Source: Bacteroidetes bacterium GWF2_40_14
GTDB lineage: Bacteria; Bacteroidota; Bacteroidia; Bacteroidales; UBA932
NCBI GenBank assembly: GCA_001769195.1
Contig: MEOK01000001.1
Coordinates: 90,788-154,787 of the forward strand
Length of the DNA stretch: 64,000 nt
Direction of reading: 5' to 3'
The notes under the pieces are model-generated. The model saw nothing but the letters and a program-made list of their open reading frames with translations, made no database searches and had not been told where the DNA came from. Positions within the stretch are counted from its first letter, which is position 1; each line of letters begins with the position of its first letter. Made by a program: the position numbers and the translations under genes. Of this stretch, positions 53,942-62,607 are shown piece by piece.

Positions 53942-54292
53942 ATGGTTGGTCAAAAAAAAGCAAAGTTACTTAGGATTTTTGTCAGTTCTACTGATAAATT
54001 TGAACATAAGCCTCTTTATGAGGAGATTGTATATGCCGCTAAGAAGTTTGACATTTCAGGTGCGACAGTGATAAAGGGAATTATGGGCTATGGTGCGAGC
54101 AGTCAGATTTACTCTCAGAAATTATGGGAGGTATCAGAAAAAATACCTGTTATTATTGAAATTGTAGACGAAGAGGAAAAGATAGGGAAGTTTATCTCTG
54201 TTTTGCTACCATTTCTGGATAATAGCGGAAAAGGATGTATGGTCACAATGGAAGATGCATCGATTATTCTTGCCAAAAAAGGAAAAAAATAA
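53942..54292 (+). CDS. DUF190 protein, CrcB partner
   Basis: This 116-residue soluble protein has the DUF190 pattern LLRIFVSSTDKFEHKPLYEEIVYAAKK, then GATVIKGIMGYGASSQIY and PVIIEIVDEEEKI. The fold is PII-like. DUF190 genes regularly accompany crcB, and here the two are 2 bases apart. A sensing or regulatory role in fluoride export is inferred from that association; no direct function is known to me. Confidence 0.85.
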   Translation: MVGQKKAKLLRIFVSSTDKFEHKPLYEEIVYAAKKFDISGATVIKGIMGYGASSQIYSQKLWEVSEKIPVIIEIVDEEEKIGKFISVLLPFLDNSGKGCMVTMEDASIILAKKGKK

Positions 54293-54661
54293 TCAGAGGT
54301 ACTTTGATATTACAGAATATAGGACGTTCTTTTCTATAGGTTTAGAAATGTAATCATCACACCCTTCTAAAAGAGCTCTCTCTTTGTCCCCAAAAACTGA
54401 ATATGCAGTCTGGGCAATAATTCTGATTTGAGGATATGATTGTTTTATTATTTTTGTTGCTTCTAGTCCGTTTATTTCAGGCATGCTTATATCCATTAAT
54501 ATAAGATCTATGCCAGAAATTTCTTTGCACATATTTACTGCTTCAGTACCATTTTTTGCAAGTAGAGTACTAATACCAATTCTGTTTAACAGAGTTTTAA
54601 GCAATAAGTAACTTGATTCGTCGTCTTCTGCTATTAAAACAAGCTTTCCGCTGTAGTCCAT
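54293..54661 (-). CDS. Single-domain response regulator
   Basis: This is a 122-residue stand-alone receiver domain: acidic pocket E12-D13-D14, phospho-acceptor D57 in LILMDISMP, T85 and K107 in YISKPI. There is no output domain, so it must act by protein contact, for example in a phosphorelay or on a kinase. No histidine kinase is in the window. It lies convergent to the DUF190 gene, whose stop is adjacent, and divergent from the NifU-like/GGGtGRT operon. Confidence 0.9.
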   Translation of the reverse strand: MDYSGKLVLIAEDDESSYLLLKTLLNRIGISTLLAKNGTEAVNMCKEISGIDLILMDISMPEINGLEATKIIKQSYPQIRIIAQTAYSVFGDKERALLEGCDDYISKPIEKNVLYSVISKYL

Positions 54662-54695
54662 ATCCAGAATTTCTAAAAGAATTTGGCTTCAAATT

Positions 54696-54703
54696 CAAAT
54701 GTA
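54696..54703 (-). promoter_or_regulatory. Possible -7 element of the response regulator gene
   Basis: TACATTTG on the minus strand fits TAnnTTTG, 35 bases before the ATG at 54661. A -33 element at the normal spacing was not found. Confidence 0.35.
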
Positions 54704-54726
54704 ATAAAAATAACGGGAACAATGTT

Positions 54727-54734
54727 TACCTTTG
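54727..54734 (+). promoter_or_regulatory. Predicted -7 element of the NifU-like/GGGtGRT operon
   Basis: TACCTTTG is a perfect TAnnTTTG element. Transcription would start near 54741, about 23 bases before the ATG at 54764. It overlaps a longer open frame that begins with TTG at 54683 and so argues for the shorter start. Confidence 0.5.
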
Positions 54735-54763
54735 CAGACAAATTTAACAAACACAGGAAAAAT

Positions 54764-55456
54764 ATGAGTTTTACACATGAAGTTGAAGGTATGATTTGTG
54801 TTGCCCAAGGCGCAAATCATGGGCCTGCACCTATTCCGGAAGAGGGAAAATGGGTAAAGGCAAAAGAGGTAAAAGACATCTCAGGGTTGACCCATGGTGT
54901 CGGCTGGTGTGCACCTCAACAGGGAGCTTGCAAGCTGACTCTTAATGTAAAAGAGGGAATTATCCAGGAAGCATTGGTAGAGACCCTGGGTTGTACAGGT
55001 ATGACCCATTCTGCTGCAATGGCATCTGAAATTCTTCCCGGTAAGACAATTCTCGAGGCACTTAATACTGATTTGGTTTGCGATGCCATCAATACTGCAA
55101 TGCGTGAGTTGTTTCTTCAGATAGTTTATGGTCGTACCCAGACAGCTTTTTCAGAGGGAGGCCTTCCAATAGGAGCAGGCCTAGAAGATCTGGGTAAAGG
55201 TCTTCGCAGTGTTGCCGGTACAATGTACGGCACAGTGGCTAAAGGTCCAAGATATCTTGAAATGGCAGAGGGATACATTACAAAAATCGGTCTTGACGGC
55301 GACAATGAAATCATCGGATACGAATTTGTAAACCTTGGTCGCATGATGGATATGATTAAAAGTGGTACAGATGCCAATGATGCCTTAAAAAAGGCATCCG
55401 GAAAGTACGGCCGTATGGAAGATGTAGTAAAAGTTATTGATCCACGTAAAGAATAG
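54764..55456 (+). CDS. NifU/IscU-like scaffold protein, GGGtGRT partner
   Basis: From the ATG at 54764 the protein has 230 residues and begins MSFTHEVEGMICVAQGANHGP. Residues about 50-105 resemble the IscU/NifU N-terminal scaffold: GACKLTLNVKEGIIQEALVETLGCTGMTHSAAMASEILPGKT, written here only to show the C56...C77 pair and the following helix. Cysteines are C12, C49, C56, C77 and C106; the third IscU ligand has no obvious equivalent, so the metal site may differ. The C-terminal 100 residues are not part of IscU. It is the first gene of a two-gene operon with the GGGtGRT protein. An iron-sulfur role is inferred from fold only. Confidence 0.7.
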   Translation: MSFTHEVEGMICVAQGANHGPAPIPEEGKWVKAKEVKDISGLTHGVGWCAPQQGACKLTLNVKEGIIQEALVETLGCTGMTHSAAMASEILPGKTILEALNTDLVCDAINTAMRELFLQIVYGRTQTAFSEGGLPIGAGLEDLGKGLRSVAGTMYGTVAKGPRYLEMAEGYITKIGLDGDNEIIGYEFVNLGRMMDMIKSGTDANDALKKASGKYGRMEDVVKVIDPRKE

Positions 55457-55460
55457 GAGG
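55455..55460 (+). promoter_or_regulatory. Strong Shine-Dalgarno site before the GGGtGRT gene
   Basis: AGGAGG overlaps the stop codon of the scaffold-like gene and lies 7 bases before the ATG at 55468. Such perfect sites are uncommon in Bacteroidetes, where initiation relies little on Shine-Dalgarno pairing. Confidence 0.6.
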
Positions 55461-55467
55461 AAAAGCA

Positions 55468-56460
55468 ATGCCATTATTTGAAAGTTACGACAGAAGAATA
55501 AACCAGATAAATAAGGTTTTAAATTCTTATGGAATTGCTTCTCTTGAAGAAGCAAAAGCAATATGCGACAAAAAAGGAGTAGATGTTTACAAAATAGTAA
55601 AGGAGATACAACCTATAGCATTTGAAAATGCTATGTGGGCATATATTGTTGGTGCAGCAATAGCAATTAAAAAAGGAGAGACAAAAGCTGCCGATATAGC
55701 AGCAACACTTGGCGTAGGTCTGCAGGCGTTCTGTATCCCTGGTTCGGTGGCAGATGACAGAAAGGTAGGGCTGGGTCACGGAAACCTGGCCGCAATGTTG
55801 TTACGCGAAGAGACCAAGTGTTTTGCTTTCCTTGCAGGACATGAGTCATTTGCAGCTGCAGAGGGTGCCATTGGTATCGCAAAATCAGCTAACAGAGTTC
55901 GTAAAGAACCATTACGTGTCATTCTTAATGGTCTTGGAAAGGATGCAGCAAAAATCATTGCAAGAATCAATGGTTTTACCTATGTTCAGACAAGATTCGA
56001 CTACGCTACAGGTGAATTACATGAGGTTGCCCGTAAATCTTATTCTATTGGAGACAAAGCCAAAGTAAACTGCTACGGTGCTGACGATGTAAGGGAAGGA
56101 GTAGCAATTCTTCACAGTGAGGGAGTTGATGTATCAATTACCGGAAACTCGACAAATCCGACACGTTTCCAGCATCCTGTTGCAGGAACATACAAGAAAG
56201 AGTGCATAGAACAGGGTAAAAAATATTTTTCTGTAGCCTCAGGTGGAGGCACTGGCCGCACCTTGCATCCGGATAATATGGGAGCAGGACCCGCTTCATA
56301 CGGGATGACAGACACAATGGGCAGAATGCACTCCGATGCACAGTTTGCAGGATCTTCTTCCGTTCCGGCACACGTTGAGATGATGGGTCTGATAGGAATG
56401 GGTAACAACCCTATGGTTGGTGCCTCTGTTGCAGTAGCTGTAGCCGTTTCGCAAGCATAG
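55468..56460 (+). CDS. GGGtGRT-type protein of unknown function
   Basis: This 330-residue soluble protein carries GGGTGRT at residues 259-265, the motif after which a family of conserved proteins of mostly anaerobic bacteria is named. Other striking parts are HGNLAAMLLREETKCFAFLAGHESFAAAEGAIG near 90-125, ILNGLGKDAAKIIARINGF near 150, and GSSSVPAHVEMMGLIGMGNNPMVGASVAVAVAV at the C-terminus, very glycine- and alanine-rich. There is no signal peptide or membrane helix. Cysteines are few and not in a cluster motif. It is encoded 11 bases after a NifU-like protein, which suggests work on a metal centre or a radical/oxidation-sensitive enzyme. I know of no demonstrated function. Confidence 0.75.
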   Translation: MPLFESYDRRINQINKVLNSYGIASLEEAKAICDKKGVDVYKIVKEIQPIAFENAMWAYIVGAAIAIKKGETKAADIAATLGVGLQAFCIPGSVADDRKVGLGHGNLAAMLLREETKCFAFLAGHESFAAAEGAIGIAKSANRVRKEPLRVILNGLGKDAAKIIARINGFTYVQTRFDYATGELHEVARKSYSIGDKAKVNCYGADDVREGVAILHSEGVDVSITGNSTNPTRFQHPVAGTYKKECIEQGKKYFSVASGGGTGRTLHPDNMGAGPASYGMTDTMGRMHSDAQFAGSSSVPAHVEMMGLIGMGNNPMVGASVAVAVAVSQA

Positions 56461-56476
56461 AAAAAAACTATATATA

Positions 56477-57178
56477 TTAATAAAACTGCGTATACTCAAC
56501 CGGAGGGAGCAAAACTCCTGAAGGCGGACGATGCGCAGTCTTATTAACAGTATACTCATTTTTCAGATTAATCAAAGCATTGGCAATCACATTCATTACT
56601 CCGTCAATATCAAGCAGGTGACCCTCTTTGTATAATGAAGTCACAAACTCTTCATGGTTCCGTCCGTTTCTGTAATCCGGTTCCCGTGATGGATGTTTTA
56701 AATACCTTGAAATCAATTTCGCATCTTCATTTACATTAATAACCGCATGATAGAACAGTTTGCCATTATTGATATACATAGATGATCCAAGTACTTTTTT
56801 GCCGTTAATAGACAAGTCAGAAATACCATTCATTGCCAGATTATATACACCTGCAGTTTTGAATGAGGCTATTAAGCTTTCATTGATCTCATCAAATATC
56901 TTACCTGGTTTTACTAAATGGTCAAATCTTTGTTTCAGTGAAAAAACAACCATTTTTGGACTAAGAACTACGCTATGTCCTCCTGAATTTCTCTTTAAGA
57001 TTTTAATTTTATCATCAACAGCCCTTTCCATATACACAGACTCTTCAGGGTTATTTGCCCTGCCAAGAACTATATAAGTTGAGTCAGGCTGCCATATATA
57101 AAAATCAAAATCCAAATCTGAATCCAATATTTTTGAATCAGGAAGATCGTATTCAAGGGCAGATAATGAAGTATTCAT
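56477..57178 (-). CDS. Lipoate-protein ligase A family protein
   Basis: This 233-residue protein has the BPL/LplA/LipB fold pattern: WQPDSTYIVLGRANNPEESV, KRNSGGHSVVLSPKMVVFSL and DLSINGKKVLGSSMY with the lipoyl-binding lysine. The glycine motif is altered: RNSGGHSVVLS where R-R-x-S/T-G-G-G-x-V-x-H-D is usual, and the C-terminal accessory domain is missing. It may be a ligase needing a partner subunit, or a transferase. It lies 2 bases after lpdA, at the end of the pyruvate dehydrogenase operon, so attachment of lipoate to the E2 lipoyl domain is the obvious role. Confidence 0.8.
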   Translation of the reverse strand: MNTSLSALEYDLPDSKILDSDLDFDFYIWQPDSTYIVLGRANNPEESVYMERAVDDKIKILKRNSGGHSVVLSPKMVVFSLKQRFDHLVKPGKIFDEINESLIASFKTAGVYNLAMNGISDLSINGKKVLGSSMYINNGKLFYHAVINVNEDAKLISRYLKHPSREPDYRNGRNHEEFVTSLYKEGHLLDIDGVMNVIANALINLKNEYTVNKTAHRPPSGVLLPPVEYTQFY

Positions 57179-57180
57179 CT

Positions 57181-58533
57181 CTAAATGTGAATTGCCTTGT
57201 CTACCGCCATAAAACCTGCCTCCATAAATACCTCTGAGACTGTAGGATGAGTGTGCACCGTCTGGGCAATATCATATACGGTGGATTCCAGTTGCATATA
57301 TGCCGATGCCTCATTTATCATGTCTGTTGCATTGGGGGCAATAATCTGAACACCAAGCACCTCTCCATATTTATTATCAGACAATATCCTGACAAAACCC
57401 TCGGTTGCACCTTCGGTTTGCGCCTTTCCATTTGCAGAAAGAGGGAACTCGCTGGATTTATAATCATAACCCTCTGCCTTGATTTCATCCTCGGTAAGGC
57501 CGATTTGTGCAGCTTCTGGAATTGTATACATGTTCATCGGCAATTTTCGGATATCCAGTTTGTTATTAATCCCTTTAAGTAAATTCACCACATGCAAACC
57601 TTGGGCAGACCCGATATGAGCAAAAGTACTTACACCATTTACATCACCTACAGCATAGATTCCTTTTACAGAAGTTTCACAATTTTCATCAACCTTAATG
57701 AATCCATCATGAAGGTCAATTTCAATATCTGATTCTATCAAATTAGCCTTCCTGTCTCTTGAGTTGATTATCAGGTCGCAGTCAATTGCCTGTTCGGCAA
57801 CAGTCAATTTTCCATTTGTCCAGACATTGTCGGTTGTTGAGACTACAGTATTGAATATCAGGTTTATCTTGCCTTTTTTTAATGTATTCAACATGTATTC
57901 TCTTATATATCTGTCTGCCTTAGGGAGAATTCCATCAGTATCTGATATGATAGTCACCTTTTTGTCCATCATGCTTAAAGCCTGTGCCAACTCCACTGCT
58001 ACAGAAGTTTTTCCAACAACTACGATGTTCGAAGGTAACTCTCTCTCTTTGAAGAACTCCTTTGGCTCAATCACAAGACCTTCGTGATTGTTCTCTATCA
58101 CAGGTGAGGCTGAGCCTGTTGCTATGATTATGTTTCTGGTTTCAAGATGACGGTTATCGACAAGAACAGTACTGGCAGTCAGAATTTTTGCTTCACCTTT
58201 AATAATATCAATCCCATTTTTATTCAAAAGGAACTCAACACCTCCGGTTAGTTTTTTAACAATACCATCAGTTCGTTTGATAGCTTTGTTCCAGTTAAAA
58301 GAGATACCTTTCTTGTCAATCCCGTCAATGCCAAAACGAGAAGAATCCTTTATTATCCGCTGGTAAAATTTGACACTTTCCAGAATCGACTTTGAAGGAA
58401 TACAACCCCAGTTAAGGCACATACCTCCAATCTCATTTCTTTCAATTATTGCGGTTTTTAAACCAACTTGTCCGGCACGGATCGCTGCTACATATCCCGC
58501 AGGTCCGGAGCCAATTACTATAAGATCATACAT
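57181..58533 (-). CDS. lpdA: Dihydrolipoyl dehydrogenase (E3)
   Basis: From the ATG at 58533 the protein has 450 residues; the longer frame upstream runs into the E2 gene and has no family sequence. The FAD motif VIGSGPAGYVAAIRAGQ, the redox disulfide C39/C44 in GGMCLNWGCIPSK, and the C-terminal histidine-glutamate pair in HTHPTVSEVF are intact. The NAD motif reads VVGKTSVAVELAQAL where G-G-G-x-I-G is normal: glycines are replaced by K and S, which is unusual. It reoxidises the dihydrolipoyl arms of E2. It follows E2 by 13 bases. Confidence 0.93.
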   Translation of the reverse strand: MYDLIVIGSGPAGYVAAIRAGQVGLKTAIIERNEIGGMCLNWGCIPSKSILESVKFYQRIIKDSSRFGIDGIDKKGISFNWNKAIKRTDGIVKKLTGGVEFLLNKNGIDIIKGEAKILTASTVLVDNRHLETRNIIIATGSASPVIENNHEGLVIEPKEFFKERELPSNIVVVGKTSVAVELAQALSMMDKKVTIISDTDGILPKADRYIREYMLNTLKKGKINLIFNTVVSTTDNVWTNGKLTVAEQAIDCDLIINSRDRKANLIESDIEIDLHDGFIKVDENCETSVKGIYAVGDVNGVSTFAHIGSAQGLHVVNLLKGINNKLDIRKLPMNMYTIPEAAQIGLTEDEIKAEGYDYKSSEFPLSANGKAQTEGATEGFVRILSDNKYGEVLGVQIIAPNATDMINEASAYMQLESTVYDIAQTVHTHPTVSEVFMEAGFMAVDKAIHI

Positions 58534-58546
58534 AATTATCCTGAGT

Positions 58547-59836
58547 TTAGTTGAACAGGATACTTGCCGGATCTGACAAATACCCCATAATGGTATTAAT
58601 AAATCGTGTTGTCTCTCCTCCATCGGCAATTCTGTGATCGACACTAAGAGAGAGTGGGAGTATGAGCCCTATTGCAAGCTGATCATTCTTGACTATAGGT
58701 TTTTTTGATATCCTGCCTATACCCAGGATGCCTGCCTGAGGATAATTAATCACAGGAACAGCAAAGAGGCCGCCGATACTTCCGTAGCTTGTAATTGTGA
58801 ATGTTCCGTCTTTCATATCATCAAGCGAAAGCTTTCCTTCTCTTGCCTTTTCTGAGAATAACTGTATCTGTTGTGCAATCCCCTTTATCGACAATTTATC
58901 TGCACCCTTTATCACCGGCACTACAAGCCCTTTTTCTGTGTCAATCGCTATTCCGATATTATAGAACTTCTTGTAAATCATATTGCCATTATCTGCATCC
59001 ATTTCTGAATTCAGGGTCTTGTGTCTCTTCAACGCTAAAGCGGTAGCCTTTATAACGAAAGCAAGATAGGTAAGCTTAATGCCGTCTGCAGCCAGATTTT
59101 CCTTATACTTTGTTCTGATACGGTCAAGTTCAGATATTTCAACCTCTTCAAAAACAGTCATATGAGCAGCATTATGCTTGCTTCTGATCATGTTTTTTGC
59201 AATCGTCTTTCTAATCTGTGAGAGAGGGACAATCTCTACACTATTTTCACTCATATTTTCAACCGCAATAGGAGCTAACGTTTTATTCCCTTCCCTGGAA
59301 TAAGCTATAATATCATCCTTTGTAACCCTTCCACCGGGGCCTGTTCCTTTGACAATGTTTATATCCAGATTGAAATCTTTTGCTATTGCCCGTGCAACGG
59401 GTGTGGCAAGCGCCTTTTTGGAAATCGGTCTGCCAATATCCTGCTGGACTCCCTCTTTGCTGGCCGAAAGGACAAAACTATTACCCGCAACTTCAAGAGT
59501 ACCAACAACTCCGGCACCCTCTTCTTCCACTGCCTCGGTCTTTTTTAGCTCTGCGACCGGTTTATTGGCCTCTTCAACTGCCTTCTCTCCATCAACTCCT
59601 TCTATGTCAATCTCTACCAGAGCAGAACCAACATGAATGATTTCTCCGGGTTTGCCAAATTTTGCAGCAATAACACCGTTTTTAGGAGAAGGAATAGCAG
59701 TTACTACCTTATCAGTCTCCATTGTTACCAGAGAATCGCCCATCTTTACACTCTGACCTTTCTCTACGTGCCATTCAACGATGGTCCCTTCTTCAAGTCC
59801 TTCACCAATATCCGGAAATTTAAAAATATATCTCAT
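58547..59836 (-). CDS. Dihydrolipoamide acyltransferase (E2)
   Basis: This 429-residue E2 has one lipoyl domain (lipoylated lysine K43 in METDKVV), an acidic/alanine-rich linker to about 130, a peripheral subunit-binding domain (ATPVARAIAKDF, GTGPGGRVTKDDI, about 138-175) and the catalytic core with DHRIADG near the C-terminus. It forms the core of the 2-oxoacid dehydrogenase complex. The E1 genes upstream look like the pyruvate type, so an acetyltransferase is likely. It starts 5 bases after E1 beta. Confidence 0.92.
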   Translation of the reverse strand: MRYIFKFPDIGEGLEEGTIVEWHVEKGQSVKMGDSLVTMETDKVVTAIPSPKNGVIAAKFGKPGEIIHVGSALVEIDIEGVDGEKAVEEANKPVAELKKTEAVEEEGAGVVGTLEVAGNSFVLSASKEGVQQDIGRPISKKALATPVARAIAKDFNLDINIVKGTGPGGRVTKDDIIAYSREGNKTLAPIAVENMSENSVEIVPLSQIRKTIAKNMIRSKHNAAHMTVFEEVEISELDRIRTKYKENLAADGIKLTYLAFVIKATALALKRHKTLNSEMDADNGNMIYKKFYNIGIAIDTEKGLVVPVIKGADKLSIKGIAQQIQLFSEKAREGKLSLDDMKDGTFTITSYGSIGGLFAVPVINYPQAGILGIGRISKKPIVKNDQLAIGLILPLSLSVDHRIADGGETTRFINTIMGYLSDPASILFN

Positions 59837-59841
59837 AATTA

Positions 59842-60819
59842 CTAAAACTTTACAATTCGTTCAATTTCATAAAAGATCTTATACGGATCCTGCATATAGT
59901 GATGCTCTCCCTTTGGCAGAGGAACAATCACATCAAAACCTGATACTCTTGATGGTGGAGCCTCCAGAGAGAGAAAGGCCTCTTCAATGGCAATCTGACT
60001 AATCTCGGAGCCCAGTCCGAAAGATCTTGGTCCCTCTGTTACTGTAATGATCCTACCGGTCTTCTTTACCGACTTGGCAATTGTCTCTCTGTCTATTGGA
60101 TAGATCGATCTGAGATCTATTAGTTCCACACTTATCCCAGCCTCCTTTGCCATAATCATTGCCTTCTGCACCTCTCTAACCATTGCTCCAAAAGCAACCA
60201 CGGTAACATCTTTACCTTGTGTCAGAACATTAGCCTTTCCTAGCGGAATTGAGTATTTCTCTTCTGCAACCTCTTGCTTTATAGCTCTGTATATTCTTTT
60301 TGGTTCCATAAAGAGAATCGTATCGTTACTCTCTATTGCCGATATCAATAATCCCTTTGCATCATGAGGTGTAGATGGTACAACAACCTTGAGCCCCGGT
60401 ATATGGCCAAATATAGCCTCCATACTCTCGCTGTGATGTTCAAGGGCATTTATTCCACCACCGTAAGGCATTCTGATAACCATTGGAGTTTCAAAATTTC
60501 CTCTTGACCGGTTCCTGATGCGGGAAGCGTGACTGATTATCTGATTAAAAGCAGGATATACGAACCCGCAAAACTGCATCTCAACAACAGGCCTAAGCCC
60601 GGCAACTGCCATACCAATAGCTGTTCCGACAATACCCGATTCTGCCAGTGGAGAATCAAAAACCCTATCGGCCCCGTGTTTTAGTTGAAGTCCTTCAGTT
60701 GCCCTGAAAACTCCCCCTTCAACGCCAACATCCTCTCCGTAGACAATTACATTCTTATCGTCAGAAAGCTTAATATCCAATGCATCATTTATTGCATTGA
60801 CCATGTTCATTATTTTCAT
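59842..60819 (-). CDS. 2-oxoacid (pyruvate) dehydrogenase E1, beta subunit
   Basis: I start at the ATG at 60819 (325 residues, MKIMNMVNAINDAL), since the longer frame overlaps E1 alpha and lacks family sequence. GEDVGVEGGVFRATEGL, FDSPLAESGIVGTAIGMA and MQFCGFVYPAFNQI are hallmarks of the beta subunit; the active-site histidine lies in ALEHHSES. The C-terminal transketolase domain has PIDRETI and VTEGPRSFGLGSEI. It forms an alpha2-beta2 thiamine-diphosphate enzyme with the gene 25 bases upstream. Confidence 0.93.
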   Translation of the reverse strand: MKIMNMVNAINDALDIKLSDDKNVIVYGEDVGVEGGVFRATEGLQLKHGADRVFDSPLAESGIVGTAIGMAVAGLRPVVEMQFCGFVYPAFNQIISHASRIRNRSRGNFETPMVIRMPYGGGINALEHHSESMEAIFGHIPGLKVVVPSTPHDAKGLLISAIESNDTILFMEPKRIYRAIKQEVAEEKYSIPLGKANVLTQGKDVTVVAFGAMVREVQKAMIMAKEAGISVELIDLRSIYPIDRETIAKSVKKTGRIITVTEGPRSFGLGSEISQIAIEEAFLSLEAPPSRVSGFDVIVPLPKGEHHYMQDPYKIFYEIERIVKF

Positions 60820-60844
60820 TCCTGTAAATTCTTTAGTTGAATAA

Positions 60845-61954
60845 TTACTTAACCTTAGTGGCTTTCCACTGTAAGAAGCGATCATACTGGCGCTCTTGTT
60901 CCTTAAGATCGTCCGGCATATCTGCATATAGATACTTAAACACATCCTCCTTTGGGTAAGCACCCCAATTTTCTGCCTCTATGAACTGTCTGTCAACCTC
61001 TTCCTTGTATTGCGGTACAATTTTCTCTTCAGCCTCGTTGCTCCAGAGTTTTTTATCAATAAGATAAGATTTGAGCCTGTTGAGAGGGTCCTTGCCATCC
61101 CATAGCAACTCCTCCTCCTTTGTCCGGTATTTTGTAGGATCATCCGATGTTGTGTGAGCTCCCTTTCTGTATGTAACCGCCTCAATAAGAACCGGTCCTT
61201 CTCCTTTTTTGCATAGTTCAACAGATTCCTGAATGGTCCGGTACATAGCAAGAAAGTCGTTCCCGTCTACCTGTATTCCCTTTACTCCGTACGCTACGGA
61301 CTTGATTGCAAGCGATTCAGAGGCTGTCTGCAATCGGGTGGGAGTGGAGATACCGTATTGGTTGTTCTGAATTATAAAGATTACCGGAACTTTCCATACT
61401 CCTGCAAAATTTATTGCTTCGTGAAAATCTCCTTGGGAGGTACCTCCGTCACCAACAAAGGTGAAGACTACCTTATCCTCTTTGTTGTATTTTATTGCGT
61501 AGCCGATTCCTGCAGCGTGAAGTATCTGAGAGGCAATAGGAACGCTTATTGGTAATGTGAACTTTGCCTTCTGAAACTTTGAGCCATCTTCATATCCCAT
61601 AAAATAGAGGAAGAGCTCCTTTAATGTCACTCCTTTGGCAAGCATTGCACCCATTTCGCGGAATGCCGGTACCAGCCAGTCATTGTCACCAATTAATGCA
61701 CCTGTTGCTCCTGCAATTGCCTCCTGTCCATAATTAGGAGGGTAGGTATATATCCTGCCCTGTCGCTGATACGATACTGTCTGAAGGTCAGCGACACGTG
61801 CAAATAGCATATCCTTATATGCCTTAAGCAGTGCTTCGTCTCCAATCTCCGGGAGCCATTCTTTATTGACAACCTTTCCTGCGTCATCAATAATCCGGAA
61901 CATGGTTTTGTTTAACGGATTGTATTGGTCAAATAAAATTTTATTCTTAATCAT
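60845..61954 (-). CDS. 2-oxoacid (pyruvate) dehydrogenase E1, alpha subunit
   Basis: From the ATG at 61954 the protein has 369 residues. The TPP motif GDGGTSQGDFHEAINFAGVWK...QNNQYGIST is complete. The N-terminus (MFRIIDDAGKVVNKEWLPEIGDEAL) and RQGRIYTYPPNYGQEAIAG resemble the PdhA of Gram-positive pyruvate dehydrogenases rather than branched-chain enzymes. The phosphorylation-loop-like segment YRKGAHTTSDDPTKYR is present. The protein opens the E1 alpha-E1 beta-E2-E3-lipoate ligase operon. No TAnnTTTG element was found upstream. Confidence 0.92.
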   Translation of the reverse strand: MIKNKILFDQYNPLNKTMFRIIDDAGKVVNKEWLPEIGDEALLKAYKDMLFARVADLQTVSYQRQGRIYTYPPNYGQEAIAGATGALIGDNDWLVPAFREMGAMLAKGVTLKELFLYFMGYEDGSKFQKAKFTLPISVPIASQILHAAGIGYAIKYNKEDKVVFTFVGDGGTSQGDFHEAINFAGVWKVPVIFIIQNNQYGISTPTRLQTASESLAIKSVAYGVKGIQVDGNDFLAMYRTIQESVELCKKGEGPVLIEAVTYRKGAHTTSDDPTKYRTKEEELLWDGKDPLNRLKSYLIDKKLWSNEAEEKIVPQYKEEVDRQFIEAENWGAYPKEDVFKYLYADMPDDLKEQERQYDRFLQWKATKVK

Positions 61955-62040
61955 TTGTGTTTTACTTAAATCATGTATTATTATAACAGAGCTGGTGTGA
62001 TTTTGTTGAACATTGATTATTTTTACAGCTAAATGAGAGT

Positions 62041-62607
62041 ATGACAAAACAAGATATCATAACATTGCTGACAGCAGATTTCTACGAGGGGTTTGCGGAG
62101 CAGTGTGGAAAGATAATAATTGAACAGCAAGGGGTAGATGCTCTTTTTGGATTGCTGACCGATACTATTGTAATTTTCAATGTGGCAGGTATGAAAAAAG
62201 ATGCTTTGTCCAGGATTGGATTTCGTGCTGCTTATGCACTTGATTACATCTATTTTTCCAACAACAAAGTATTTGATAAATATTATCAAAACTTCTTTTT
62301 CATTTTTCCACTGGTGACAAATGAGAGCACAAAGCGGCATTTTGCCAAAGTTATGGCTGATATATTAGCAAAAGACAACTATTTAGCGGAGCTTGCAGAC
62401 TATGAATCAGTCGCTTCTGCATGTGTAGATTGGATAATAAATGAAAAAGTGAGAGTTGCCGTTCAGGTATGGGCCGTAGAGTGTCTGATTCGTCTGAAAG
62501 GCAGAGTAGGGTGGGTTCCCGATATATTGGACGACATTCTTGATAAACTAAGCATTAATCCTTCACCTGGCATGATTGTCAGGCTCAGGGGATGGAGAAA
62601 TTCCTGA
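62041..62607 (+). CDS. Small helical protein of unknown function
   Basis: This 188-residue protein is predicted by eye to be almost all helical, with repeats of about 35-40 residues (for example KKDALSRIGFRAAYALDYIYF, TKRHFAKVMADILAK and EKVRVAVQVWAVECLIRLKG) that look like HEAT-type repeats. There is no signal peptide or catalytic motif. I do not recognise a named family; similar short HEAT-like proteins occur in Bacteroidetes. It is divergent from the pyruvate dehydrogenase operon. The 176 bases that follow, before mnmE, hold no gene; only a weak AAGATAC/GTATCTT inverted repeat was seen there. Confidence 0.55.
   Translation: MTKQDIITLLTADFYEGFAEQCGKIIIEQQGVDALFGLLTDTIVIFNVAGMKKDALSRIGFRAAYALDYIYFSNNKVFDKYYQNFFFIFPLVTNESTKRHFAKVMADILAKDNYLAELADYESVASACVDWIINEKVRVAVQVWAVECLIRLKGRVGWVPDILDDILDKLSINPSPGMIVRLRGWRNS

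Noticed and set aside
61980..62040. TATAAT-like sequence upstream of E1 alpha as a sigma-70 promoter
   Set aside because: Bacteroidetes promoters do not follow the E. coli consensus and the sequence is A-T rich enough to give this by chance.
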